Shown: positions 8,296 to 18,222 of the stretch, in pieces
Numbering within the stretch: the first letter of the stretch is position 1
How the letters are laid out: every line of letters starts with the position of its first letter
NCBI GenBank assembly: GCA_039030555.1
Contig: JBCCDY010000009.1
Span: forward strand, 150,511 to 214,510
DNA length: 64,000 bases
Direction: 5' to 3'
Source: JBCCDY01 sp039030555
GTDB taxonomy: Bacteria; Bacteroidota; Bacteroidia; Cytophagales; Cyclobacteriaceae
The notes under the pieces: model-generated
What the model saw: the letters and a program-made list of their open reading frames with translations, nothing else
Databases searched by the model: none
Told to the model about the DNA's origin: nothing
Made by a program: the position numbers and the translations under genes

Positions 8296-9795
8296 ATGGT
8301 TTCGATAAACATACTTTTAATCATTTTCAGTGCTTTGCTTCCTATTCCCTTATCAGATAGTGAAGAAGCTAACGATTATGCAGAAGTATATATTTATAGG
8401 CCCAAACAATTTCAGGGAGGTGCTATAGTATTTAAGGTTCTTGCTAACGATAATGTGGTTACTAAACTTACTAACGGATCCCGCTCGATATATCGTATTT
8501 ACCACGAAGGAGCGTTAGATCTAAAATTAAAAGCATCTGTTTTTACCTCTAAAACGGTCAGTTTCGGAGTCGTCAAAGGTCAAAAGTACTATTTAAAGGC
8601 AGGTTATGGTGATGGTTTCGGTTCAAAGCTTTCTTTTACGCAGCTCGGAGTCCAGGATGGGGAAAGGGAATTTAGTAATATCCGTTTATTTCATGGGAAG
8701 AAGATAAAAGTGGAAGATGAAGACCCTGATCGTTCGGTAGTTACAAATGAGGATGTTTACAGTAAAGGCTTTGAGTCCTTTGAACAAAAATCTGGGAAAA
8801 GACCAAATCTGGGGTGGATTAGCCCAGCTAAAGCTAACTTTAAAACCGAGGTAAGCATATTTTCACTTCAATTATGTTTAAAATCAGATGCTGAAAAAGT
8901 AGGAATAAGAGTCGGGTTTAACGATGAGGTTTTTGAAGAATTAAAAGATGTTCCAATATCCGATAAAAAATGTGGTTACACTTACATCACTAATCTCTAT
9001 TTAGAACCTGGAGAAAATAAAATCGCAATAACACTTTTTGATGAGTTTGGAGAATCAAATTTTTCACGAACGATCAAATATGATGAAAGTAAACAATTAG
9101 AATTTAGAGGATTGGCATTAGTTATCGGTAATAGCGATTATGAACATGCCCATGATTTAAAGAATCCTAAAAACGATGCATCTGATATGTATAGTGCTTT
9201 AAATAAGCTTGGATTTGAGGTACTTAAATTCGATAATCTTAGCGATGTAGAGATGAGGAAAGTGATAGGAAATTATCTATTAAAGCTTGAAGAATATAAA
9301 GTAGGAGTAATCTTTTACGCAGGACATGGCATACAACATGAAGGTAGAAATTTTCTTATCCCTGTGAATGTGGGTATTGACAATGCCGGTGAAATAACCG
9401 AAAAATGTATAGATACCGGAAGGATACTTAGCCGTATGGAAATAATGGAGGTAGAAACCAGCGTAGTGATGCTCGATGCTTGCCGTAACAACCCCTTCAG
9501 TGATGTTTCTACATTTTCAGGCAATACCATGAATGGACTTACTGGAACTGATGCTCCTCCGGGAACGATAGTAGCTTTTGCTACTTCTCCTGGAAAAACG
9601 GCTTCTGATGGAGCGGGTAAAAATGGTCTTTATACTCAAGAAATATTAAACCATATTTTCAAACCTGACCTAAAGCTTGAAGATCTTTTTAAACAGGTGA
9701 GGGTAAGCGTAATGCGAAAATCAAGAAATCGACAGATTCCTTGGGAAACCTCTTCACTCGTGAATGACTTCTATTTTTATGAGCAATCAAATTAA
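8296..9795 (+). CDS. caspase-fold (C14, metacaspase-like) secreted or envelope protein
   Basis: 499 aa. After an N-terminal hydrophobic signal, residues about 25-125 resemble DUF2846 (VYIYRPKQFQGG, SIYRIYHEGALDLKLKAS), then an Ig-like segment (about 180-262), then a p20 caspase domain from 270. The catalytic dyad is intact: His344 in FYAGHG and Cys396 in LDACRNNP. The substrate-pocket TSPGKTASDG stretch is also seen. Metacaspase-like proteases generally cut after Arg or Lys. The next gene, an outer-membrane barrel protein, starts 9 nt after the stop, so the two are co-transcribed. The target is unknown. Confidence 0.9.
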   Translation: MVSINILLIIFSALLPIPLSDSEEANDYAEVYIYRPKQFQGGAIVFKVLANDNVVTKLTNGSRSIYRIYHEGALDLKLKASVFTSKTVSFGVVKGQKYYLKAGYGDGFGSKLSFTQLGVQDGEREFSNIRLFHGKKIKVEDEDPDRSVVTNEDVYSKGFESFEQKSGKRPNLGWISPAKANFKTEVSIFSLQLCLKSDAEKVGIRVGFNDEVFEELKDVPISDKKCGYTYITNLYLEPGENKIAITLFDEFGESNFSRTIKYDESKQLEFRGLALVIGNSDYEHAHDLKNPKNDASDMYSALNKLGFEVLKFDNLSDVEMRKVIGNYLLKLEEYKVGVIFYAGHGIQHEGRNFLIPVNVGIDNAGEITEKCIDTGRILSRMEIMEVETSVVMLDACRNNPFSDVSTFSGNTMNGLTGTDAPPGTIVAFATSPGKTASDGAGKNGLYTQEILNHIFKPDLKLEDLFKQVRVSVMRKSRNRQIPWETSSLVNDFYFYEQSN

Positions 9796-9804
9796 CCTTT
9801 AATT

Positions 9805-10455
9805 ATGAAAAAAATTTACATTTTATGCTTCCTATTCTGCTCGTTAAGTTTTGCTTCGCAAGCTCAAGTAAGATTAGGCGTGAAGGGGGGCGCGAACCTC
9901 TCTTTTCTTATATACGACCCTGATATAACCTTCGATAATCGTCCTTCAATTGGATTCCATCTTGGTGGGTTCGCTCATTTTCAGGTAGCTAATCGATTTG
10001 GAGTTCAGACTGAAGTTCTGTACACAACATTAGGAGGTCGTGCAGAAGGGGAGTTCACTCAAAATGGAGTCACAATCCAACAAGAGGTTACGGATAACTT
10101 TAACTACATAGCTATCCCAATCATGATCAAATATACAAGCCCTTCAGGTTTTACTGCTGAAGTTGGCCCATCGATTAACTTCCTTATTAAAGCTGAAGAA
10201 ACGATAGAGGAATCATCCGGGGGGCAAAATCTTTCAACAGATATAGATCTTGATGAAATTATTAGAGGTACTGATTTTATGCTAGGTTTTGGTCTAGGCT
10301 ATGAATTACCTTCCGGATTAAGCTTTAATGGGCGATTCTCTTTTAGCTTGTCCGATATTTTCGATACCGACTCAGATTTCGTGAGCCCCGATGCGCCTGA
10401 ATTGCGTAATGCGGTGTTTCAATTAGGTGTTGGATTCCCTGTATTTGGTAATTAA
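9805..10455 (+). CDS. outer-membrane beta-barrel protein (PorT/OmpA-like)
   Basis: 216 aa. Signal peptide ending in ASQA-Q, then VRLGVKGGANLSFL, the typical first strand of the Bacteroidota outer-membrane-barrel (PorT, OMP_b-brl_2) families. Alternating strands run to the end, which finishes in an aromatic-hydrophobic strand (FQLGVGFPVFGN). Starts 9 nt after the caspase-fold gene and is almost certainly in the same transcript. A structural or transport role at the outer membrane is expected. Confidence 0.85.
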   Translation: MKKIYILCFLFCSLSFASQAQVRLGVKGGANLSFLIYDPDITFDNRPSIGFHLGGFAHFQVANRFGVQTEVLYTTLGGRAEGEFTQNGVTIQQEVTDNFNYIAIPIMIKYTSPSGFTAEVGPSINFLIKAEETIEESSGGQNLSTDIDLDEIIRGTDFMLGFGLGYELPSGLSFNGRFSFSLSDIFDTDSDFVSPDAPELRNAVFQLGVGFPVFGN

Positions 10456-10549
10456 AAACTATGGATTCGTAATTGCAGAGCGTATAGTGTTAAGAAAAGA
10501 ACATAAATGAAACATCAGTTTAATTGTAAAATAAGGCGTATTTAAATCA

Positions 10550-11134
10550 ATGAGGTTTTATTTTTCAATTCTGATCCTACTCTCAGCTTTTTCTTATGCT
10601 CAGGATGAACGATCTTTTTTAAATGCCCCGGACGACTGGCGAAAAGAGATCATTGAGTTCCCGCTTTCCTTTGCTCCTGATATTGATTTAAAAGGAGTGG
10701 AGGATGTTAGGTTTGCACCAGGCTGGTCTAAAGAGGGAAATGAGGACTTTTGGACCTATGCTTTCCTGTGGTACCTAGACGCAGACCCAAATGTTTCAAA
10801 AGAAAAATTAGAGGACTACTTAAAGCTATATTTTGATGGGTTAATGGAGTTGGTAGCTAAAGGGAATAATATAGACTCTTCTGAAGTGACCAAAACCACT
10901 CCAGTATTTTATAAGCTGAGATCAAAATCAGGAAAGGATCATTATAACGGACAAGTTCAATTTTTTGATGCTTTCTTTACTAAAAGGGAAATACTTTTAA
11001 ACGTACAAGTATTAGATTTCTACTGTTCCGATGAGCAGAAATATCTCACACTATTTAAACTAAGCCCCAAGGATATTGAGCATGACATCTGGAATTCACT
11101 CAATCGAATAACGTCTAGTTCAAAATGTTACTAA
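10550..11134 (+). CDS. secreted protein of unknown function
   Basis: 194 aa, not recognised. A short signal peptide (hydrophobic core, cut near FSYAQ) is clear. The mature part is rich in aromatic residues and acids and ends with cysteine and tyrosine (SSKCY), with a second cysteine in DFYCSDEQ, so one disulfide is possible. Lies 94 nt after the barrel gene and before the T9SS pair. Predicted exported to the periplasm or envelope. Confidence 0.7.
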   Translation: MRFYFSILILLSAFSYAQDERSFLNAPDDWRKEIIEFPLSFAPDIDLKGVEDVRFAPGWSKEGNEDFWTYAFLWYLDADPNVSKEKLEDYLKLYFDGLMELVAKGNNIDSSEVTKTTPVFYKLRSKSGKDHYNGQVQFFDAFFTKREILLNVQVLDFYCSDEQKYLTLFKLSPKDIEHDIWNSLNRITSSSKCY

Positions 11135-11250
11135 CTTCTTTATTTTGTTGTATATACTTATTGAATTTTGCAGATGATGTTTCTTAGGTTAATTGCACTT
11201 ATTCAATTATAAATTATTAGTTTGAATGACACTAAATATCATAGCTTGAA

Positions 11251-13134
11251 GTGCGACAACTTCTTTTGAATTTTTTAGTAGTTCATGCCTGTTTTATAAC
11301 ATCAATTTTTTCTCAGGTTATAGATCTTGACACTACTACTATTGTAGTTAATGGAGAAGTTGGAGATACTTCAATTATTCATATTGATATCACGAACAAT
11401 GGAACAGAAGTTCTTGATTGGACCTTGTTAACCGAAGGTCCTAGATTTGTTTCTGAACCTATTTTTTTTTCGAAATCTAATTTTGCAAATCCGCAACTTG
11501 AAATTAACCAAGATAGAATTACAGATAATATTTTTATTACCAGAGGCGATGTTCAAGGCCCATTTAATGCAGCTACGGAAACTGTTTTTGAAAGAGATAT
11601 TAGTCCTTTTGGTACTTTATGGGCGCTTGGTTCTACGTTAACTCTGGATTCATCATCTTATGGAAACTGGGCTACAACGGCTTGCCCGAGTTGTGTAGAT
11701 GATTTCTCGAGCTTTGAGAATATTTACTCTCTTTATCTTCCTGAGTCTAACAGATTTTTTGATGTAAAGCTACTTTCATTTGTAGGGCAGAATAGTGGAG
11801 GTGGTATCTCTTACGAGAGATCCGAGATTCTCCCTGTTTTGGGTCAGGATGTAAGTGCTGGTTTTTTGGAGCCAGGTGAAACGAAAATTGTAGAAATAAG
11901 AGCGGATCTTTCTCTTTTTCGTGCAGGGATTTTTGACGGAAGAATAAATATAAGTTCAAATTCGATAAGTAATTCTGAAATCGAAATTCCAATACTGATT
12001 GAGGTTAATGGTGGTACACCGGAAATATCATTTTCCGATACTCTAATTGTAATACCAAGAACTGTTGTGGGAAGAAATTCTGACTCTGTTCAATTTGAAG
12101 TATTTAATGGAGGTACCGGTTTCTTAGAAATAACAGATATTATACTAAGTTCTGATGGTTTTTCCATTTCCCCATCGAGTTTAAGTATAGCTCCTTTGGA
12201 GAGGGCAGCTCTAAAAGTTTCATTTACTGCTACTGTAACTGGAACATTTAATTCAAAAGTTGTGATAAATAGTAATCTCGAGGAGCCGAAGTGTATTTAT
12301 TCAGAAATAAATATTGTTGATGATATCACTCTCAATCGGCCACTTAACAATGTTCTTATTAACGAAGGCTTCGATTCGTTAAACATTAACCTACAGGATG
12401 TTTTTGTGGATTTTGATGGGCAATCTCTAATGTTTGATGCTGTATTGGATAATACCGATATCATATCTGTGTTCATTAATGAAACCACTCTGGTTTTAAG
12501 AGAGATAAGTAAAGGAACTTCTTTAATTCGCATTAACGCTTCTGACTCAGAAGGTAATTCTTCCAGTACCTCATTTGAAGTAAGAATAAACGGAATACCA
12601 ACCATCTCTCGCAATCTAGATGATATAGTTGTAAATGAAGGTTTTAACTCAACTTCTATTGATGTACTGAATTTGTTTGAAGATTTTGAAAAAGATAGCT
12701 TAACATTTTCTATCACAAGCGAATTTCCGGGTGTAGTTGTAGCTGATTTTGTAGATAATAAAATTGTATTTACCGAGGTTGGTGTAGGAGAAAGTATCAT
12801 TACTATTACTGCAGACGATGGGTTTGGGGGAGTTGTAACTGAAGAGTTCAACTTTGAAATAGAGTCTCTTATTCTTTCGGGTTCTGATGTTGCAGTTAGC
12901 AGTTTTTCAATATACCCCAATCCAGCAGAAGATTGTATCATCATCCAGAACCCTGGCACTGAATTTCAGACTTTATGGAGGCTTCTAGACCTTACAGGTT
13001 TAACTCTGAAGAACGGAGAGCTTAGCCCAAATAGTAATAAAATAAATATATCTGAATTATCGGAGGGTATTTACTATCTGGTAATTTCAAGTTCCACTAA
13101 AAGTGCAAAAAGTAAAATCATCGTTACTAATTAG
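11251..13134 (+). CDS. T9SS-sorted surface protein with inserted module and cadherin-like repeats
   Basis: 627 aa, GTG start. Signal peptide (MRQLLLNFLVVHACF...IFSQ). Residues about 22-255 are an Ig-like choice-of-anchor/BACON-type fold interrupted by the roughly 120-residue inserted module (72-192; DNA 11464-11826). A second Ig-like domain follows (about 255-350), then two cadherin-like repeats sharing NEGF near their starts, then a T9SS type A sorting domain in the last 75 residues (SIYPNPAEDCI ... TKSAKSKIIVTN). The protein is therefore exported by the type IX system and attached at the cell surface, probably for adhesion or binding. The next, larger gene is its paralogue. Confidence 0.88.
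   Translation: MRQLLLNFLVVHACFITSIFSQVIDLDTTTIVVNGEVGDTSIIHIDITNNGTEVLDWTLLTEGPRFVSEPIFFSKSNFANPQLEINQDRITDNIFITRGDVQGPFNAATETVFERDISPFGTLWALGSTLTLDSSSYGNWATTACPSCVDDFSSFENIYSLYLPESNRFFDVKLLSFVGQNSGGGISYERSEILPVLGQDVSAGFLEPGETKIVEIRADLSLFRAGIFDGRINISSNSISNSEIEIPILIEVNGGTPEISFSDTLIVIPRTVVGRNSDSVQFEVFNGGTGFLEITDIILSSDGFSISPSSLSIAPLERAALKVSFTATVTGTFNSKVVINSNLEEPKCIYSEINIVDDITLNRPLNNVLINEGFDSLNINLQDVFVDFDGQSLMFDAVLDNTDIISVFINETTLVLREISKGTSLIRINASDSEGNSSSTSFEVRINGIPTISRNLDDIVVNEGFNSTSIDVLNLFEDFEKDSLTFSITSEFPGVVVADFVDNKIVFTEVGVGESIITITADDGFGGVVTEEFNFEIESLILSGSDVAVSSFSIYPNPAEDCIIIQNPGTEFQTLWRLLDLTGLTLKNGELSPNSNKINISELSEGIYYLVISSSTKSAKSKIIVTN
11464..11826 (+). repeat. inserted T9SS-protein module, copy 1
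   Basis: Encodes ENQDRI-like INQDRITDNIFITRG, GPFNAATE, FGTLWALG, ACPSCVDD, FFDVKLL and GGGISYERSE. The same order of motifs recurs three times in the next gene (copies at 13460, 14453 and 15530). It interrupts the Ig-like fold of the host protein. Confidence 0.75.
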
Positions 13135-13231
13135 ATACTTAGAACATAATCTAACGTTCGATGGATACTATCTATTGTTAGTTAAGTCCAAAAAGTGTTA
13201 TCTTAATGTAAAAACAACCCTTATAATTAAA

Positions 13232-16200
13232 ATGAGATTACTTTACTTTCTAGTTGCTACTCTGTTTGTCTGTCTAATCACCTCTGTTTCAGTTTTAGCT
13301 CAAGTTGTTAATATTGATGCGAGCCCGGCTTCCTTAACCTTTGAGGGTGATGTTGGTGATAATTTAGAGCTTATACTAACCATTTCAAATTCAGGCAATT
13401 CTACTTTGGATTATCAAATTTTCATTGAAAACCCTGTTGTGAGTATTGCAAGCTCTGTCATGTTTGTTAAAGATGATTTCGCCGATGCCACTCTTGAGGA
13501 AAATCAGGATCGTATCAATGCAGATGTTTTTATTACTCGTGGAAACAATAGTGGTTTATTCAATGCAGCTAATGAATCAAGTTTTAATGGTAATGGGCCC
13601 TCAGGAACGGAATGGTCTTTATTCCCAACCGTGCAGTCTGTTCCGGATGATTATGGTAGGTGGAGAGACAATGCAGGGCCGAGAGTTAGTAACTTTTTTG
13701 ATTTTGAAAATGTATATTCTTTACGTTTGATTGATGAAGACAGATTTTTTGATGTTCAGTTTCTTTCTTGGACTCAAAATAATAATGGTGGGGGATTCTC
13801 TTATTTAAGACAGGAGATTGTTGGAGAGGTATTAGGCGCAAATATTAATGAAGGCTCCGTGGGTGCCCAAAGCTCTGAAGAAGTTATTATCGTCGCTGAC
13901 CTATCTCTTTTCAGAGCGGGAACTTTTGAATCAACTATAGTCATCAATTCCAATGCTACAGATAATTCAACCATAGAAATTCCGGTAACACTTAATATAG
14001 GAGGAGGAGTGCCAGATTTAGTTCTTAATGAAGATGATATTGAGTTACCATCTACAGTTATAAGCGCAACCTCAACTTCGGAATTCATAATATCCAACAT
14101 GGGAAGCGGTTTCCTTGAGATCGATAATGTTGTATCTGATAATCAAGTTTTTTCTGCAAGTCCAACCACCTTTAACATTCCTCCTTTTGGTAGTGCTTTA
14201 GTTACACTCTCGGGAACACCGACAGCTGTTGGAACAGCCATGGGAAATTTGACAATTTCTTCAAACGTACCAGATGTTATCTTACCAGTAAGTGTAATAG
14301 GACAAAATGCTCCTGAGCTCGATTTACCCTCTACGTCACTAACTTTCAGTTTTGACGCAGGTACAAGTAATCAGGAGGTACTCATAATTGAGAATACAGG
14401 TGATGGTACCCTTGAATTCAGCCTGGAAGTAGAATCAACATCGCAAGATGTAGTTACATTCGAAAGACCGTCACTATTGAATGTAGAGCCTATTACTCTG
14501 GAAAATACCGATGTAATTTCTGATGATGTCTGGATTACAAGATCACATGTAAATAACAGAAATGGTGCAGCACTTATAAACGCTGCTGTACAGTCAACCC
14601 TTGGAACTGAAAACAATAGTGGTCCAGAGGGAACAGAGTGGGCTTTTGGAAAAACGACGGAACAGGGAGTTTTTGATTATGACGACTGGAGCGATGTGGC
14701 TTCTCCCAGCTCGGTTGGAAGGGATCTGTTTTTTGAATTCACTTCTTTTTATTCAATGCGTCTAACTAATGAAAACAGGTACTTTGACATCCAGTTCTTA
14801 TCATGGAATATGGGAGCTAGCGAAGGTGGACAGGGCGGTGGAGCATTTTCTTATACCCGACAGGAGTTCCCTGGTTGGCTAACTTTAGATGAATCAGATG
14901 GTTTTTCTAGTTCATCTTCAATAGAAAGCGGCGAGCAATTGATGGTATCTCTTGACTTTGCAGAACTTCGTGCTGGTACCTATGAGGCCAGCTTAATTCT
15001 TCGCTCAAATGATTTGGATGAATCAGAGATAACTATTCCCATTCAAATAACCGTTTCTGGAGGAGAGCCGGAAATTAATGAAGACTTTCAGCTGGAAATA
15101 GGTTTTGACGATATTATTGTCGGCAGTAGCCAGACTCTTTCATTAGAATTCGATAATGAAGGTTTTGTTCCTGTTTCTATATCTGGAATAAGTTCGGATA
15201 ATCCTGCTTTCGTACCTGTAGCAACTTCATTATCTGTCGCTCCCAGCCTAAATCCAACTTTACTAGATATTGTTTTCACACCTGATGCTGTAAATAGCTT
15301 TTCTGGAGAATTGACATTAAGTACAGACGACCCTGACCTCCCTTCTGTATCTATAAACCTTAATGGTGAGGGAGTGGGGAACCCAGTTATATCTATAGCT
15401 AATACGGAATTAATTGATCAAGGGGTTTATCCTACTGATTCTACTTCCACCTTTATAATTAATGTAGCGAATACTGGTGAAAGTGAACTGACTGGAAATA
15501 TAAGAGTAGAATTGCCAGGAGCAGAACCAGTTGTTTTTACAAAATTGCCGGGAGCGGATCCTTTTATTGCTGAAAACCAGGATCGTATTGCAGATGATAT
15601 CTATATAACTCGGGGTGCTCAGGAAGGCTTATTTAATGCTGCTTTGGAAAATGGTTATAATAATGGTCCGTTGGGAACAGAGTGGGCATTTGGAAGAAGT
15701 GGTGCTGTTAGTTTAAACGATGATTATGGTGATTGGTCGGGTAATGCTTGTCCAAGTTGCGAGGATACTGAAGATTTTTTTCTGTATGAGTTTGACTATT
15801 CGCTGCACTTAACAGGACTAGCTAGATTTTATGATTTAAGATACTTAGCATGGTCAAGTGGTGGAAATGGTGGAGGGTTCAGTTACACGAGAACGGAAGT
15901 TCCAGGATGGATATCGGTAAATCCTGATTTTAGCATTTCAGCTGGAACAGATCAGGATATAAATTTTCAGTTTGAAACGACAGATTTTATAGCTGGAACC
16001 TATCCGGCACGGATCGTATTTGAATCGAATGATCCTGTGACACCGGAGATATCAATAGAAGCGACAATTACAGTTGAAGGTGAGCCTGAGGTAGAAATAA
16101 GTGGAACACTACTTCAGTTTGGAGATATATTTACTAATAATACGAGCACTTTATCAATTGAGATAGAAAATGTTGGATCTGATGTTCTTACTATTTCATC

Positions 16201-18163
16201 TACTTCCGGTAATTCTTTTCTTACTGTATCACCGGTAGAGGCTTCGATTAGCCCTACTCAAAGCCAGCAATTATTATTTAGTCTGACCCCTACTTCTGAG
16301 GGTATGATAAACGAGACAGTAACTATCACCACAAACGATGTTAACAATCCAACTTTTGAAATTAATATTAATGCTAATTCTTTGGATGCACCTCAAATAG
16401 AAGTTAATCCTGCGTTAATTGAGGTCGAGTTATTTTCGGGAGAAACAGAGGATATAGCCATCAATATTTCAAACACAGGAGGAAGTGATCTTGATTGGGA
16501 GTTCGTTGATTTGTCGTTTCCTGATCTTGAAGATATATTAACACGTTTTGTTTCTGCGCAACCAGTATTATCCGACCTTACTCCGGGAACTGTGCAATTT
16601 ATGAACGAAGGTAACGATGAGTTTTTTGGTGGACCATTTGAGGATGGTAATGAGTTCGGAACGAATGGCAATGGGAGTATCAATTATACAGATGGTGAAA
16701 TTTCCTCTTCTACCTCTATTGATTACTTTACTCTAATATCGAATGGTGTATTCATATCATCAGGAAATCTTTCAGGAGCTTCCTCCTTTGGAGTTAGTAC
16801 ATCTAGCGAATTAAATAGTGAAAGCGGTCGGGAGGTAAGTGGCTTTGAAGATGATATTTCTTTCTTAGGTTCTGGTTTCCGAATTTTTTATAGAAGAGTC
16901 TTTGGAGGAACCCTCCCGTCGGTTAATCAAATAATCATACTGGAAGATAATGGCAACTTGGAAAGAGATCTAAACTTGAGTCCACTTACAGACGAAAACC
17001 TGATTACTGGTTTGAATGGCGATGATCTGAGATACTACTATTTAATGTTTATCTCTGAAGACGGCTTATTTGTAACTGATAATGAGCTTAGGGAGATTTC
17101 AAATGAAATTGCAAGTATTGCTTTGAACACCGGCGGTTTGAATCTTTTATCCTCAAATACTCCAGATATGGGTGTTGAGCAGGATGTAACAAGTGGAACA
17201 ATTGAAGAAGAAGGAGATGCTGACGTATCCACTATATCAATAAATGCTGATGAAGTAGGTAGCGGTTCATTCAGCTTTGATTTATTTATTTCATCTAACG
17301 ATCCGGATAATAATTTAGTAAGAATCCCGGTAGACTTGCGGGTTGGAAATATTATTAACAACGAGGATATAGATGATATTGTCGTTAATGAGGGATTCTC
17401 AAGTACAACTGTAGATTTAGATGGAGTATTCGTGGATAGTGATGGAGATGAACTTACTTTTATTACAGCCAGTTCCAGGGATGATCTTGTAACAATTGCT
17501 ACACAGGGTAATACGGCTACGATTACAGAAGTTTCTGGTACGGGGAGTAGCACTCTTTCCATTGCTGCCGCCGATGGTAATGGTAACGAAGCATTTGCGA
17601 ACTTTCAATTCAGAGTTAATGATATACCTGATATAGTAAATGAGCTATCTGATGTAACTGTAGATGCAGGTTTTCAAAATCAGACTATAAACATTTCTGA
17701 TGTATTTGCCGATTCTGATGAAGAAGATACATTGATGTTATCGGTATCTAGTGCATCAGAAGATGTTGTAACAGTGACAATCAATGAAGATTCTTTATTA
17801 ATAAGCGAGGTAGGTGAAGGCTCAAGTGTTATTACATTATCTGTAGATGATGGCTCTGGGGGAACAAATATGAATACTTTCACTTTTACTGTTGAAGCAA
17901 TAATATTATCTAACATTGATGTTTTTCAAGATGATTTGACTATTTATCCGAATCCATCTTCTCAGATTTTGAATATTCAGCAACAATATCTATCTAAAGA
18001 TGCTGAGTGGCGAATTTTTAATATTGAAGGAAAGTCCATGATGTCAGGACCTTTATCTGAAAATACGCAAATTAATGTATCAGTCTTGCCGGCTGGTATT
18101 TATAATTTTGTTATCGAAGACAATAAAGTTCGTACTTCGAAGAGAATATCTGTAGTTAAATAA
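13232..18163 (+). CDS. large T9SS-sorted surface protein with three inserted modules
   Basis: 1643 aa. The start at 13232 (MRLLYFLVATLF...VLAQ, a signal peptide) is chosen over the frame opening at 13103 because the extra 43 codons overlap the previous gene and do not resemble an export signal. Ig-like repeats of the choice-of-anchor D type (SSNVPDVILPVSVIG, SNDPVTPEISIEATI and similar) alternate with three copies of the roughly 120-140 residue module also found in the upstream gene. A different, longer insertion runs about 1097-1310. Two cadherin-like repeats follow, then a T9SS type A C-terminus (LTIYPNPSSQIL ... SKRISVVK). A surface adhesin or binding protein. Confidence 0.9.
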   Translation: MRLLYFLVATLFVCLITSVSVLAQVVNIDASPASLTFEGDVGDNLELILTISNSGNSTLDYQIFIENPVVSIASSVMFVKDDFADATLEENQDRINADVFITRGNNSGLFNAANESSFNGNGPSGTEWSLFPTVQSVPDDYGRWRDNAGPRVSNFFDFENVYSLRLIDEDRFFDVQFLSWTQNNNGGGFSYLRQEIVGEVLGANINEGSVGAQSSEEVIIVADLSLFRAGTFESTIVINSNATDNSTIEIPVTLNIGGGVPDLVLNEDDIELPSTVISATSTSEFIISNMGSGFLEIDNVVSDNQVFSASPTTFNIPPFGSALVTLSGTPTAVGTAMGNLTISSNVPDVILPVSVIGQNAPELDLPSTSLTFSFDAGTSNQEVLIIENTGDGTLEFSLEVESTSQDVVTFERPSLLNVEPITLENTDVISDDVWITRSHVNNRNGAALINAAVQSTLGTENNSGPEGTEWAFGKTTEQGVFDYDDWSDVASPSSVGRDLFFEFTSFYSMRLTNENRYFDIQFLSWNMGASEGGQGGGAFSYTRQEFPGWLTLDESDGFSSSSSIESGEQLMVSLDFAELRAGTYEASLILRSNDLDESEITIPIQITVSGGEPEINEDFQLEIGFDDIIVGSSQTLSLEFDNEGFVPVSISGISSDNPAFVPVATSLSVAPSLNPTLLDIVFTPDAVNSFSGELTLSTDDPDLPSVSINLNGEGVGNPVISIANTELIDQGVYPTDSTSTFIINVANTGESELTGNIRVELPGAEPVVFTKLPGADPFIAENQDRIADDIYITRGAQEGLFNAALENGYNNGPLGTEWAFGRSGAVSLNDDYGDWSGNACPSCEDTEDFFLYEFDYSLHLTGLARFYDLRYLAWSSGGNGGGFSYTRTEVPGWISVNPDFSISAGTDQDINFQFETTDFIAGTYPARIVFESNDPVTPEISIEATITVEGEPEVEISGTLLQFGDIFTNNTSTLSIEIENVGSDVLTISSTSGNSFLTVSPVEASISPTQSQQLLFSLTPTSEGMINETVTITTNDVNNPTFEININANSLDAPQIEVNPALIEVELFSGETEDIAINISNTGGSDLDWEFVDLSFPDLEDILTRFVSAQPVLSDLTPGTVQFMNEGNDEFFGGPFEDGNEFGTNGNGSINYTDGEISSSTSIDYFTLISNGVFISSGNLSGASSFGVSTSSELNSESGREVSGFEDDISFLGSGFRIFYRRVFGGTLPSVNQIIILEDNGNLERDLNLSPLTDENLITGLNGDDLRYYYLMFISEDGLFVTDNELREISNEIASIALNTGGLNLLSSNTPDMGVEQDVTSGTIEEEGDADVSTISINADEVGSGSFSFDLFISSNDPDNNLVRIPVDLRVGNIINNEDIDDIVVNEGFSSTTVDLDGVFVDSDGDELTFITASSRDDLVTIATQGNTATITEVSGTGSSTLSIAAADGNGNEAFANFQFRVNDIPDIVNELSDVTVDAGFQNQTINISDVFADSDEEDTLMLSVSSASEDVVTVTINEDSLLISEVGEGSSVITLSVDDGSGGTNMNTFTFTVEAIILSNIDVFQDDLTIYPNPSSQILNIQQQYLSKDAEWRIFNIEGKSMMSGPLSENTQINVSVLPAGIYNFVIEDNKVRTSKRISVVK
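13460..13822 (+). repeat. inserted T9SS-protein module, copy 2
   Basis: Residues about 77-197: LEENQDRINADVFITRG, LFNAANESS, GPSGTEWSL, DDYGRW, RFFDVQFLSW and NGGGFSYLRQE. Flanked by the two halves of the same Ig-like host fold as in copy 1. Confidence 0.75.
14453..14878 (+). repeat. inserted T9SS-protein module, copy 3
   Basis: Residues about 408-549: SDDVWITRSH, ALINAAVQ, GPEGTEWAFGK, DYDDWSD, RYFDIQFLSW and GGAFSYTRQEFPGWL. More diverged and slightly longer; the ENQDRI motif reads ENTDVI. Confidence 0.75.
15530..15910 (+). repeat. inserted T9SS-protein module, copy 4
   Basis: Residues about 767-893: AENQDRIADDIYITRG, LFNAALENG, GPLGTEWAFGR, DDYGDWSG, CPSCEDTEDFF, RFYDLRYLAW and NGGGFSYTRTEVPGW. 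It shares the CPSC motif with copy 1. Confidence 0.75.
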
Positions 18164-18178
18164 CTTTGACTTTTTACC

Positions 18179-18216
18179 AAAGGAACTGTCAAAAAAAGAC
18201 AGTTCCTTTTTGTTTG
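18179..18216 (+). terminator. strong Rho-independent terminator
   Basis: AAAGGAACTGTC and GACAGTTCCTTT form a perfect 12-bp stem around a seven-A loop, followed by a T-rich tail. It ends the giant T9SS gene and separates it from the convergent glucokinase. Confidence 0.93.
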
Positions 18217-18222
18217 TCGTAC

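Noticed and set aside
12297..12959. 220-aa antisense frame inside the T9SS gene
   Set aside because: Antisense to a clear coding region with cadherin-like repeats; composition is a shadow of the real gene.
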